A DNA stretch of 36,294 nt from Clostridiales bacterium (lineage in GTDB: Bacteria > Bacillota > Clostridia > Oscillospirales > CAG-382): positions 1 through 36,294 of the forward strand of contig QAKH01000098.1 in NCBI GenBank assembly GCA_003343885.1, written 5' to 3'. The notes under the pieces were generated by a model, which had not been told where the DNA came from, searched no databases, and worked only from the letters and a program-made list of their open reading frames with translations. This document shows, piece after piece, positions 7,903 through 15,194 of the stretch; position 1 is the stretch's first letter, and each line of letters starts with the position of its first letter. The translations under genes and the position numbers were made by a program.

Positions 7903-8837
7903 TATTGCGCACGTCCTTTCGCCTTTATTTTCCCGCTTACCACAAGAGCCGCCGTAAACAGCACAGCCATTATTATTTTGTTATATGCCGACGGAACGCC
8001 GATAAGCAGTGCGACGCCCAAGCACGCCTGATAAATAACAGCTCCGATTATTACCATGGTAGTCGGCTTCATGAAGCGAAGTTTTCCGAAAACGGAAAGT
8101 CCTATTATAAGAGAAGCAAGACCTATGACAATCATACCTATGCCCATGCCCTGATTTGCGTTGCCGCGGCTTTGAGCTATAAGCGCTCCCGAAACGGCGG
8201 CATATCCGTTTCCTATCGCAAGACCGAGTATCTTGCTTGTACCCTGATTTTTTGCGAGCATGGTAACATACTGCGAGTTATTGCCTGCGGCTCTTAACAA
8301 CAATCCGTTTTTGGTTTTGAGGTAAAGGTCAAGCAGAATCTTAAAGATTAGGGCTATGACAAAAAACGTGACAAGCTTTCTCAAGTTAAAGCCGTAAAAA
8401 TCGGTGGGGAGAAGCGAGGAGGGGAAAATTCGTATAAGCGTCGGCACGCTTCTTCCTATGTCAATTGTAGAAAGCGCTCCGTCACCGGCGAAGTCTCCGC
8501 CCATTCCGACGACTGTCACGACAAGGTTTATCGATATGAGCGCCGTCGAAACAAGTATTCCGCAAAGCAGAGGACGTATTTTCAGCTTTACATGAAGCAA
8601 GCCGGTAATCGCTCCGAAAATAAATCCAACGATAAACGAAGCAAGCATAGCGAGCCACGGATTTACGCCGGCTCTTGCGAGCAAACCGAAAGTTATGCCT
8701 CCTGAAAGGACCGTTCCTTCTACCGTAAGATCCGGAAAATCAAGTATAGTATATGTCACATAGTATCCCATTGCGAGAATGGCATACATAAATCCGTCCT
8801 GCAAAACAACGTCGATAGAGCTTAGCAAAGCACTCAT
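7902..8837 (-). CDS. ABC transporter permease, tryptophan-type (TrpY-like)
   Basis: 311 residues, eight to ten hydrophobic segments, with features of the branched-chain-type permease family (BPD_transp_2): DFPDLTVEGTVLSGGITFGL near the N-terminus, GAITGLLHVKLKIRPLLCGI and a C-terminal GAVIYQACLGVALLIG. This is the single permease that pairs with PF04392-type binding proteins, presumably as a homodimer. It lies 81 bp after the binding-protein gene and overlaps the ATPase gene by four bases. It would move tryptophan (or a related aromatic compound) across the membrane. Confidence 0.92.
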   Translation of the reverse strand: MSALLSSIDVVLQDGFMYAILAMGYYVTYTILDFPDLTVEGTVLSGGITFGLLARAGVNPWLAMLASFIVGFIFGAITGLLHVKLKIRPLLCGILVSTALISINLVVTVVGMGGDFAGDGALSTIDIGRSVPTLIRIFPSSLLPTDFYGFNLRKLVTFFVIALIFKILLDLYLKTKNGLLLRAAGNNSQYVTMLAKNQGTSKILGLAIGNGYAAVSGALIAQSRGNANQGMGIGMIVIGLASLIIGLSVFGKLRFMKPTTMVIIGAVIYQACLGVALLIGVPSAYNKIIMAVLFTAALVVSGKIKAKGRAQ

Positions 8838-8918
8838 ATCTGATAAAACCTGCCTTTATAGTAATTGTTAGTTCCTAACCATATTATTTCTTGATTGTTC
8901 TTTATTCAGCGAAATAAA

Positions 8919-9962
8919 TCACTTGTTTGTTACAACCGTCTCAGCGTTTTCATAGCCTTCCGGCATTTCAAAGCCGAAGCTTGCCATTACTTCAGTGTTT
9001 ACAACGGGAGTTGCGTCTGATATAGTCTGAACAGGCATCTCAGCAAGAGATTCGCCCTCAAGAGCACGGATAGCCATTTCTCCCGTTACCTTTCCGAGCG
9101 CTACGTAATCTATTGAAACAGATGCAAGACAGCCGTTCTTTACCTGTTCAATTTCAGAGCCGTAAACCGGGATACCTGCGCTGTTTGCGGCGTCGAGAAC
9201 TACGCTGAGATTATTTACTATCTTGTTATCGGTGAAGTTGTTCAGGCAGTCTACTTTTTCTACAAGCGCAGCCGCTGCCGCCGGAATATCAGCGTCGTTC
9301 TGTATACCGCTTGAAATTACTTCTATATTCTGCTTTTGGGCAGCAGCGGTAAGAAGCTCAAGCTGTGCTATGGAGTTTGCTTCGCTTGTCGTATAAAGAA
9401 CGCCTATGGTCTTAACGTCGGGCTGAATAGCCTTTATGAGATTTACCTGAGCGTCCATATCAAGCACGTCGGAGGTTCCTGAGCAATTATATCCGGGCTT
9501 TTCCATGCTTTGTACAAGACCTACCGAAACAGGATCTGACACTGCGCAGAATACAACGGGGATATCTTTGTCCTCGGAAGCGGCAAATGCAGGAGAAGCC
9601 GCCGGAGTTGCAATTGCAATCATCATATCTACATCTTTTGCCGCAAACTGCTTTGCGTATGTAGAACAATCGGAATCCGCCGAAGCATCGGAGCCGATTT
9701 GACGTTCTATCGTAATATTATCTCCGTATTTTTCGACAAGCGCCTGTTCAACGCCTGCATAGCAGTTGTCAAGCGACGGATGGCTTACATACTGAATAAC
9801 GCCTATCGTGTATCCGTCCGTATTGTTTTCGTTCTGATCGGTTGTTACCTGATTGTTTTGGGTGTCATCTGTGTTATTTTCGGTGTTTCCGCTACATGAA
9901 GCGAGCGAAACTGATACGAGTGCTGCGGCTAATACGCACAATATTTTCTTAAAGTTTTTCAT
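8919..9962 (-). CDS. ABC transporter substrate-binding lipoprotein, tryptophan-type (TrpX-like)
   Basis: 347 residues from the ATG at 9962, which has AAGGGG upstream; the open frame extends to 10109 but that part has no ribosome binding site and no signal peptide. Lipoprotein signal MKNFKKILCVLAAALVSVSL ends in ASC with Cys23. The mature part begins with an Asn/Thr/Gln linker and then shows the family PF04392 pattern: IGVIQYVSHPSLDNCYAGV, VFCAVSDPVSVGLV, IGVLYTTSEANS, VYGSEIEQVKNGCLASVSID and LGKVTGEMAIRAL. First gene of the unit controlled by the T-box; captures the ligand outside the cell. Confidence 0.92.
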   Translation of the reverse strand: MKNFKKILCVLAAALVSVSLASCSGNTENNTDDTQNNQVTTDQNENNTDGYTIGVIQYVSHPSLDNCYAGVEQALVEKYGDNITIERQIGSDASADSDCSTYAKQFAAKDVDMMIAIATPAASPAFAASEDKDIPVVFCAVSDPVSVGLVQSMEKPGYNCSGTSDVLDMDAQVNLIKAIQPDVKTIGVLYTTSEANSIAQLELLTAAAQKQNIEVISSGIQNDADIPAAAAALVEKVDCLNNFTDNKIVNNLSVVLDAANSAGIPVYGSEIEQVKNGCLASVSIDYVALGKVTGEMAIRALEGESLAEMPVQTISDATPVVNTEVMASFGFEMPEGYENAETVVTNK

Positions 9963-10147
9963 TTTAATTACCCCTTTTTTATTGCATTTATAGTTTTGAT
10001 GATATTCAAATCGATTGTTAATTCTTTTTATCAGCCGTGCTGACAGGAATTTGTACTGCTTATAACTCGTTTGCGGCGTAGGCACGCCATCGGAAGTGCG
10101 GCTTATCAAAAATTTTCATTTTTTCTTCTCCCTTTCCGAAAGACCGA

Positions 10148-10460
10148 TAAAAAACAACAAAACCTGCCCCAAATACGGGACAGGCTTACCTGCGATACCA
10201 CCCGAGTTGACGTCCACTGTCCGGACGTCCTCTCATTTCTCACGCACCAATATGCGTGCACTCTTATTAACGCAGTGTGTTCTGCGTCGGCAATACTCGG
10301 AACACATCGGACCTCCGCGCCCTATTATACCCACGTTCCTTTCAAGCCGCCCTCAAAAGCCCATTCATCAAGTCCCCGTGCACCGCCTCTCACCAACCGG
10401 CGGCTCTCTGAAGCCGTGGAACCCGACTACTCACTCTTTCTCATCGGTTTTCCTTGTTTG
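10148..10460 (-). ncRNA. T-box riboswitch, tryptophan-specific (UGG specifier)
   Basis: Minus strand leader with all T-box hallmarks. Stem I begins GATGAGAAAGAGTGAGTAG; the distal part has AGAGAGC and GGTTGGTGAGAG. The specifier loop reads GAATGGGCTTTTGAG, placing the codon TGG (Trp) at 10363-10361. The T-box sequence GGGTGGTATCGC lies at 10203-10192 with the TGGT bulge that pairs to the tRNA 3' end. The competing terminator is CCTGTCCC paired with GGGGCAGG (10184-10163) followed by T-rich sequence to 10148. Uncharged tRNA-Trp should stabilise the antiterminator and turn on the importer genes; charged tRNA lets the terminator form. Confidence 0.95.
10163..10184 (-). terminator. regulated terminator of the T-box leader
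   Basis: Eight-pair stem CCTGTCCC/GGGGCAGG (one T-G wobble), six-base loop GTATTT, then TTTTGTTGTTTTTT. It overlaps the 3' side of the T-box region, as needed for the switch. Confidence 0.9.
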
Positions 10461-10466
10461 TCACAT

Positions 10467-10495
10467 ATTGTATCACTGTTTTTTCGTTTTGTCAA
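10467..10495 (-). promoter_or_regulatory. sigma-A promoter of the T-box/tryptophan transporter operon
   Basis: Minus strand TTGACA (10495-10490), 17 nt, TACAAT (10472-10467). A perfect 12-bp AT-rich inverted repeat, AGTTTTTTGAAA (10497-10508) with its complement at 10519-10530, sits immediately upstream and may act as an A-tract UP region or a weak end point for the AraC transcript. Confidence 0.8.
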
Positions 10496-10636
10496 GAGTT
10501 TTTTGAAATTTGCGATTTTTTCAAAAAACTACGCTTAATTTACCTCTTCACTGCCTTTTTTCGGCTTTTTCTTCACATTCTTATCTCAGAAATTCTTATT
10601 GTATTTGTTGTATTGGTATTTTGAAGAAATACTTAT

Positions 10637-10662
10637 TATGCTATCCTTTTATGCTATCCTTT
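10637..10662. repeat. two perfect 13-bp tandem copies
   Basis: TATGCTATCCTTT occurs twice head to tail between the AraC gene and the T-box operon. It falls in the 3' region of the AraC transcript. No open frame or known site explains it. Confidence 0.6.
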
Positions 10663-10708
10663 GAAATTCCTATCAGGCATATAAGTCATAAATCATTCCG
10701 CACACAGA

Positions 10709-11515
10709 CTATTTTGCCAGTTTGCGATAAGCAGCACAAGTCATACCGCTCCTTTTTTTGAAAAAAACAGAAAGGTGGGAACTGTCACAAAAGCCGTATT
10801 TATCGGCTATTTCAGACAAATTTGCGTCCGTCAGGGCAAGATCCGAACAAATCTTTGCAAAGCGCAGCCTTTCAAAATATTCAACCGCACTGCACCCGAA
10901 CTCCTTGCTTGTCAGCCGCTCAAGATGAGTTTTGCTGAAAGCGAACTTTCTGCACAGCTCATCAAGGCTTATACCTGTTCCGTCATAAGAAGCGGCTATT
11001 TTCATAAATTCCTTGAAAAAAGCGCTTTTCTTTTCGGATTGCGCATTTTCTATTATGTTTAACAAAAGGCTGTTCATGCCGGTAATACACTTAAAAGTAT
11101 TCAAGGGCGACATATCGAGCAGCGTTTCTGTTCTTACGTACTCCGACACGGAGAAATCCGTCACGTTCACCGCAAGTACCTTACCCTCCGTTATATCCCA
11201 GAGTTTTCTCACAATTCCGCAGGAATCGCTCACATCGTTTATATCCATGCCTATCTGCGAATATCCCAGGTCGGACCGCAACTCATGCACAGCACCCGGC
11301 GGCATTATAAATGCGCATCCGGCTCCGACAGTAATCACGGAGTTTTCGCTTATTACGTCAACACTTCCTGCGGTGACGCAGTTGACATGAAACTCTTTGT
11401 GACTGTGCGCCGGAAGAAAATAATTCCGTTTTCTGGTAAGCACGTCGAAAAAAGCGAACGGTTCCGGCAATGAAAAAACATTTACAATATACTTTTCCTT
11501 CTCAAAGTCACGCAC
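10709..11515 (-). CDS. AraC family transcriptional regulator with cupin sensor domain
   Basis: 268 residues starting with GTG at 11515 (AGGA ten bases upstream). Residues about 20-90 form an AraC-type cupin (LPAHSHKEFHVNCVTAGSVD, then MPPGAVHEL). Residues 175-268 hold the double helix-turn-helix: ISLDELCRKFAFSKTHLERL and LSEIADKYGFCDSSHLSVFF, followed by KKRSGMTCAAYRKL. It is transcribed away from the 584-residue protein gene with a back-to-back promoter pair between them, so it most likely activates that gene in response to a sugar-like ligand. Confidence 0.93.
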   Translation of the reverse strand: MRDFEKEKYIVNVFSLPEPFAFFDVLTRKRNYFLPAHSHKEFHVNCVTAGSVDVISENSVITVGAGCAFIMPPGAVHELRSDLGYSQIGMDINDVSDSCGIVRKLWDITEGKVLAVNVTDFSVSEYVRTETLLDMSPLNTFKCITGMNSLLLNIIENAQSEKKSAFFKEFMKIAASYDGTGISLDELCRKFAFSKTHLERLTSKEFGCSAVEYFERLRFAKICSDLALTDANLSEIADKYGFCDSSHLSVFFKKRSGMTCAAYRKLAK

Positions 11516-11565
11516 TTTATCCGCTTCCTTCCGGCTTTCAATGCAACACGTTAAAATATGGTAAT

Positions 11566-11594
11566 ATTATACAATAAAACGGTGAAATTGTCAA
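11566..11594 (-). promoter_or_regulatory. consensus sigma-A promoter of the AraC gene
   Basis: Minus strand TTGACA (11594-11589), 17 nt, TATAAT (11571-11566). Its -35 box directly abuts the -35 box of the divergent promoter. Confidence 0.75.
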
Positions 11595-11623
11595 TTGTAC
11601 CTAAGATTTAATGTGTATATAAT
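11595..11623 (+). promoter_or_regulatory. promoter of the 584-residue protein gene
   Basis: TTGTAC (11595-11600), 17 nt, TATAAT (11618-11623), 43 bp before the ATG. The weaker -35 box beside the perfect AraC -35 box fits activation of this side by a regulator bound at the shared centre. Confidence 0.6.
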
Positions 11624-11665
11624 ATGGTTATCAGATAAAACAATTCAAAACCGGAGTGAGAAAGC

Positions 11666-13420
11666 ATGGGCGGATATTTTATGCTTCTTAAAAGTTGGTG
11701 CGATAAGCTGATAAGTTTTCAGATTACGGAAATAAAGGACAAAAACTTTTACGGAGGAATTCTTTGTCCGGCGTGTTCCATGATTCACGGCAGAATAGGC
11801 GACGCGGTATATCCTTTCACGCTTATGTATGACAAAACCGGCGATAAAAAATACCTTGAAGCGGCAAAAATGGTAATAGACTGGTCTGAACATAATGTAA
11901 GGCGAAAAAACGGCGGATATTTTAACGACAAGTGCAACGGGTGGCTTGGTATCTCGGCTTTTTCCGCCGAAGCAATAGGCGACGCTCTTTTTTACCACGG
12001 AAAATGCCTTGACAGCAATACTTTTGACAAGTGGAGCGGGATATTTCTCCGTCTTACCGATTTTGTGTACGAATACTTTGAAAATCCGAAATTTAAACCG
12101 AACATAAACTATTTCGCCGGAGAAGCGGCGCTTATGGCTCTTGCGTACAGAATCAGCGGAAATAAAAAATATCTTGACAAAGCGAATGAAAAATATCTGT
12201 ACGTTCAGGGGTTCTTTACGGAACAAGGACTTCTTTCAGGGGAAGGTCCGGGCGGAAAAACCGAACAAAAGAAATGTATTTACGCCGATCTCGGGTACAA
12301 CGTGGAAGAGTCGCTGCCTCTGCTTATAAAATACGCCCATCTCTCCGGTAACGATAAAGCTCTTGAATATGTCGCCGAAAAATTCAAAGTCCACATAGAA
12401 TTCATGCTTCCCGACGGGGCATGGGACAACTCATGGGGCACGCGCGCAAACAAATGGACCTATTGGGGCAGCAGAACAAGCGACGGCGCATGTTCCGGCC
12501 TTTGTCACATTGCTCATCTTGACGGAATGTTCGCCGAAGCGGCGCAAAGGTCTTTTGAGCTTCTTGAAAAATGCTCGGAGGACGGCAATCTCTACGGAGG
12601 GCTCATGTACAGCGAATACGGCGAGGACGCCTGCAATCATCACGCTTTTTGTCATGCGAAAGCGCTTGCCGCAATGATAGACTCGGGATTTGAATGCACA
12701 CAAAGAGTTCCTTTGCCCAGGGATCTGGAGTACGGAATTAAATATTTTCCCGACATTCATGTAAATCTGATTTCGCAAGGCTCTATACGGGCTACCGTTT
12801 CCGACTGCGACGCCGTTGCGTATGATGGTGCGGCGGTAACGGGCGGAACTGTGTCGATGCTGTGGTCTGAAAAGGCAGGCGTTGTACTTGCGGCAGTTAT
12901 GGCAAGGTACAACATGACCGAGCCGAGAAACATGCAGTTGTCAAGGAACGACGACGACATGCCGTGCTGTGCGTTAAGGATAAATTGTCACGGTTTTGAA
13001 AGCATAAACGATAAGTTTGCCGATGTAAGCACGCAGTACGATGGAAAAAATGTAAAAATACATGTTTCAGGAACACTGCGTGATACTTCTTTTGACGGAC
13101 ATACCGGATATGAGTTTACATATCTTTTCGGCTGTGACGACACTTTTACGGTAACGGCAAAGGCAAACGATAACGCCGTGCTGATTATTCCCGTTATATG
13201 TCATGCAAAAGACCGTGTATATGAAGAAAACGGCGCATTTATTATTGAAAAGGAAAATTCCACAGTCATTGCCGAGGGTGCAGGCGGTAAAATCACGGCA
13301 AAAAAAGGACTGTCTTTCAGAAACTTCACGGTTATCGGCGGTTTTGCCTCGATTCCTCTTGAAATGGCTTTGGAAAAGGATAAGGAAATCACTGTCAAAA
13401 TACGGATAACGGATAAATAG
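11666..13420 (+). CDS. unrecognised 584-residue protein, likely (alpha/alpha)-barrel carbohydrate enzyme
   Basis: The ATG at 11666 follows GGAGTGAGAAAGC. No signal peptide is visible, so the product is probably cytoplasmic. The first 350 residues show helical-hairpin repeats of the kind found in six-hairpin glycosidases and lyases: HGRIGDAVYPFTLMYDKTGD, KYLEAAKMVIDWSE, EAALMALAYRISGNKKYLDK and GYNVEESLPLLIKYAHLSGN. A conserved-looking aromatic stretch DNSWGTRANKWTYWGSRTSD and HHAFCHAKALAAM could line an active site. Residues about 360-584 are beta-rich, as in the C-terminal sandwich of heparinase II/III-like proteins. I cannot assign a known family. Divergent AraC control and a sulfatase gene 4 kb downstream fit glycan use. 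Confidence 0.7.
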   Translation: MGGYFMLLKSWCDKLISFQITEIKDKNFYGGILCPACSMIHGRIGDAVYPFTLMYDKTGDKKYLEAAKMVIDWSEHNVRRKNGGYFNDKCNGWLGISAFSAEAIGDALFYHGKCLDSNTFDKWSGIFLRLTDFVYEYFENPKFKPNINYFAGEAALMALAYRISGNKKYLDKANEKYLYVQGFFTEQGLLSGEGPGGKTEQKKCIYADLGYNVEESLPLLIKYAHLSGNDKALEYVAEKFKVHIEFMLPDGAWDNSWGTRANKWTYWGSRTSDGACSGLCHIAHLDGMFAEAAQRSFELLEKCSEDGNLYGGLMYSEYGEDACNHHAFCHAKALAAMIDSGFECTQRVPLPRDLEYGIKYFPDIHVNLISQGSIRATVSDCDAVAYDGAAVTGGTVSMLWSEKAGVVLAAVMARYNMTEPRNMQLSRNDDDMPCCALRINCHGFESINDKFADVSTQYDGKNVKIHVSGTLRDTSFDGHTGYEFTYLFGCDDTFTVTAKANDNAVLIIPVICHAKDRVYEENGAFIIEKENSTVIAEGAGGKITAKKGLSFRNFTVIGGFASIPLEMALEKDKEITVKIRITDK

Positions 13421-13544
13421 AAGCAACAGGAAGCAACAGGCGGCTAAAAAACGATATAAAAAATGCATTAACAATTACAGCATAAGAGCTTGTCGATAAA
13501 TTCCGGAAGCAAATTAAATTGTCTTTGTTTTATATGCAAATTCA

Positions 13545-13579
13545 AACCTCCGGTTGCATTGGTATTCCGGAGGTTTTTT
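13545..13579 (+). terminator. Rho-independent terminator after the 584-residue protein gene
   Basis: CCTCCGG (13547-13553) pairs with CCGGAGG (13567-13573), 13-nt loop, followed by TTTTTT. It may also stop transcripts from the opposite strand. Confidence 0.85.
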
Positions 13580-13909
13580 ATAAATATCGCTTATTAACCT
13601 ATCTTACGCCTATTATCGTGTTACCGCATTATCATGATTATCATAATTATTGCCACCCTAACTTATAGAGCTCCTTAATTCTGTTTAAGCCGCTTTCAGG
13701 CTGACTGACATAAGAAATGTTAAAAAAAGCCGTCTGTTTTTCAACACGATTATAACATTTTACATAACAAAAAGTCAAACGATTTTTAATACCCGGGACA
13801 AAGACTGCTGTCTCAGCCGAGCGCTTTCGCTCCGGTAAAATCAATTATCGGTTTTGTTCAGAATATCAGAGCATAGAACGTCAGAAAAAGTATAAACAAA
13901 TATCAACTA
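13580..13909. other. gene-free stretch with one minus-strand promoter
   Basis: Nothing with a convincing ribosome binding site and reading frame was seen here. A minus-strand promoter-like pair, TTGACT (13778-13773), 18 nt, TATAAT (13754-13749), points toward the terminator at 13579-13545, so a transcript of about 200 nt could arise. A small GAGCG-AAAG-CGCTC hairpin near 13820 lies past the LysR stop but has no T tract. Confidence 0.4.
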
Positions 13910-14809
13910 TCAACGGAATTCTTTCATGGTTTCCTGATAAACCTTGGTTATTTTCTGAAGTATATCCTTGTTTAAAAAGTCTTTACCGTAAACTATTCGC
14001 GTTTCCCTCACCATACTCAGATTCTCAATAGGCAGTGCGGCGAGCTTTCCGCTGCGCAGTTCCTTTATGCAGGAGCTTTTAGGCAGAACGGAAACGCCGA
14101 GATCTTTGCGGACAAGATCCTTTATTGTCGCAATATTATCAACTTCAATTGCTATATTATAGTTTTCCGGAGAGTCGTTTATACTTCTCAAAGTGGAATC
14201 GAACAGTATTCTGGTTGCTGACGCAGGGAGCCTTAAGATTAACTGCTCCTTCTTTAACTGCTCAAGAGTTATTATTGTATTTTCCGCAAGCGGGTTTTCT
14301 GTTGATACGATACAAACGAGAAAATCCGTGTCCAGCACCACCGAATTGAAGGCAGGCTCAAAATAATTTCCCTCGGCTATTGCCAGATCTATTTCATAAT
14401 TTTCAAGCATATCATAAAGATTATTTATGACGTCAGTAACAATAGTAATACTAAGCCCGTTTTCCGCCCCGCTGCATTTTGCAAGAACCTCAGCTGTCAG
14501 ATTGCTTTCAGCGGTATGGGTTATTCCTACTCTTAACTTAGTAATTTGCTTATCAATATTCGCGAGATCCGTCAGCAGTTTTTCATACAGCGCCGACATG
14601 CGCCGGGCGCAGCGCACCACTGTTTCGCCCTCCTGAGTCAGCTTCAGGCCGCTTTTTCCCCTGATGAAAAGCGACACGCCGAATTCCTCCTCCAACTGAC
14701 TGATATGATGGCTTACAGCCGGCTGTGTTAACGACAGCTGCTCAGCCGCTTTTGTAAAATTCTGCTGCTCAGCTACTGTCAGCAGTGTATTTAGTTTTAC
14801 GCTTAACAT
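13910..14809 (-). CDS. LysR family transcriptional regulator
   Basis: 299 residues, the usual length. The N-terminal winged helix-turn-helix is clear: LLTVAEQQNFTKAAEQLSLT, QPAVSHHISQLEEEFGVSLF, LKLTQEGETVVRCAR. Residues 90-295 form the periplasmic-binding-like sensor (LRVGITHTAESNLTAEVLAK, LAIAEGNYF, KDLVRKDLGVSVLPKSS). ATG at 14809 follows GTGAGGATACGAC. It is divergent from the antiporter-MgtC pair with a 385-bp intergenic region containing a direct repeat; it is the natural candidate regulator of that pair. The ligand is not readable. Confidence 0.93.
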   Translation of the reverse strand: MLSVKLNTLLTVAEQQNFTKAAEQLSLTQPAVSHHISQLEEEFGVSLFIRGKSGLKLTQEGETVVRCARRMSALYEKLLTDLANIDKQITKLRVGITHTAESNLTAEVLAKCSGAENGLSITIVTDVINNLYDMLENYEIDLAIAEGNYFEPAFNSVVLDTDFLVCIVSTENPLAENTIITLEQLKKEQLILRLPASATRILFDSTLRSINDSPENYNIAIEVDNIATIKDLVRKDLGVSVLPKSSCIKELRSGKLAALPIENLSMVRETRIVYGKDFLNKDILQKITKVYQETMKEFR

Positions 14810-15194
14810 GTCGTATCCTCACTTGATATAATACTTTTTTATATAATACTAAAAATAAATAATTTTACTTTATTTTAAAAACAGTGTATCATAAATAAAT
14901 CAGAAAAGCAAGCATAAGAAACATTTTTTTGCTTTCATACCTTCATACTGTATTCCGGTATCCGCCCGGATTTTTCTGAAATATCGCTCTGATAAAACAA
15001 ATAAAACCAAACCGGCGCCGGCATAAAGCGCGTTGACTCATTATTTTGTCTGAAACAGGCAGAATGGACTGAACAATATTTTAGCTATGATAGGTATAAA
15101 CGGAACAATATTTTAGTTATGATACGTATAATACATATAAAAGACAATTCACGCACAACGCGTTTCATACATACACAGGGAAAGGAGTCGGAAC
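14810..15194. promoter_or_regulatory. intergenic control region, LysR gene to antiporter operon
   Basis: AT-rich. Near the LysR gene, ATATAATACT occurs twice with TTTTT between (about 14826-14850). Nearer the antiporter, a 29-bp direct repeat (separate entry) overlaps a TATAAT box at 15127-15132 that lacks a good -35 box. No open frame was supported here. Confidence 0.5.
15071..15131 (+). repeat. 29-bp direct repeat in the antiporter promoter
   Basis: Copy 1 at 15071-15099 and copy 2 at 15103-15131 both read GAACAATATTTTAG, then Y, TATGATA, S, GTATAA, differing at only two positions. Their offset of 32 bp is about three helical turns, so a bound protein would see both on one face of the DNA. 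Copy 2 ends in a TATAAT box (15127-15132). A LysR activator site is the likeliest reading. Confidence 0.6.

Noticed and set aside
13647..13844. 65-codon minus-strand frame
   Set aside because: Spans the promoter-like pair at 13778-13749, has no ribosome binding site and no recognisable motif.
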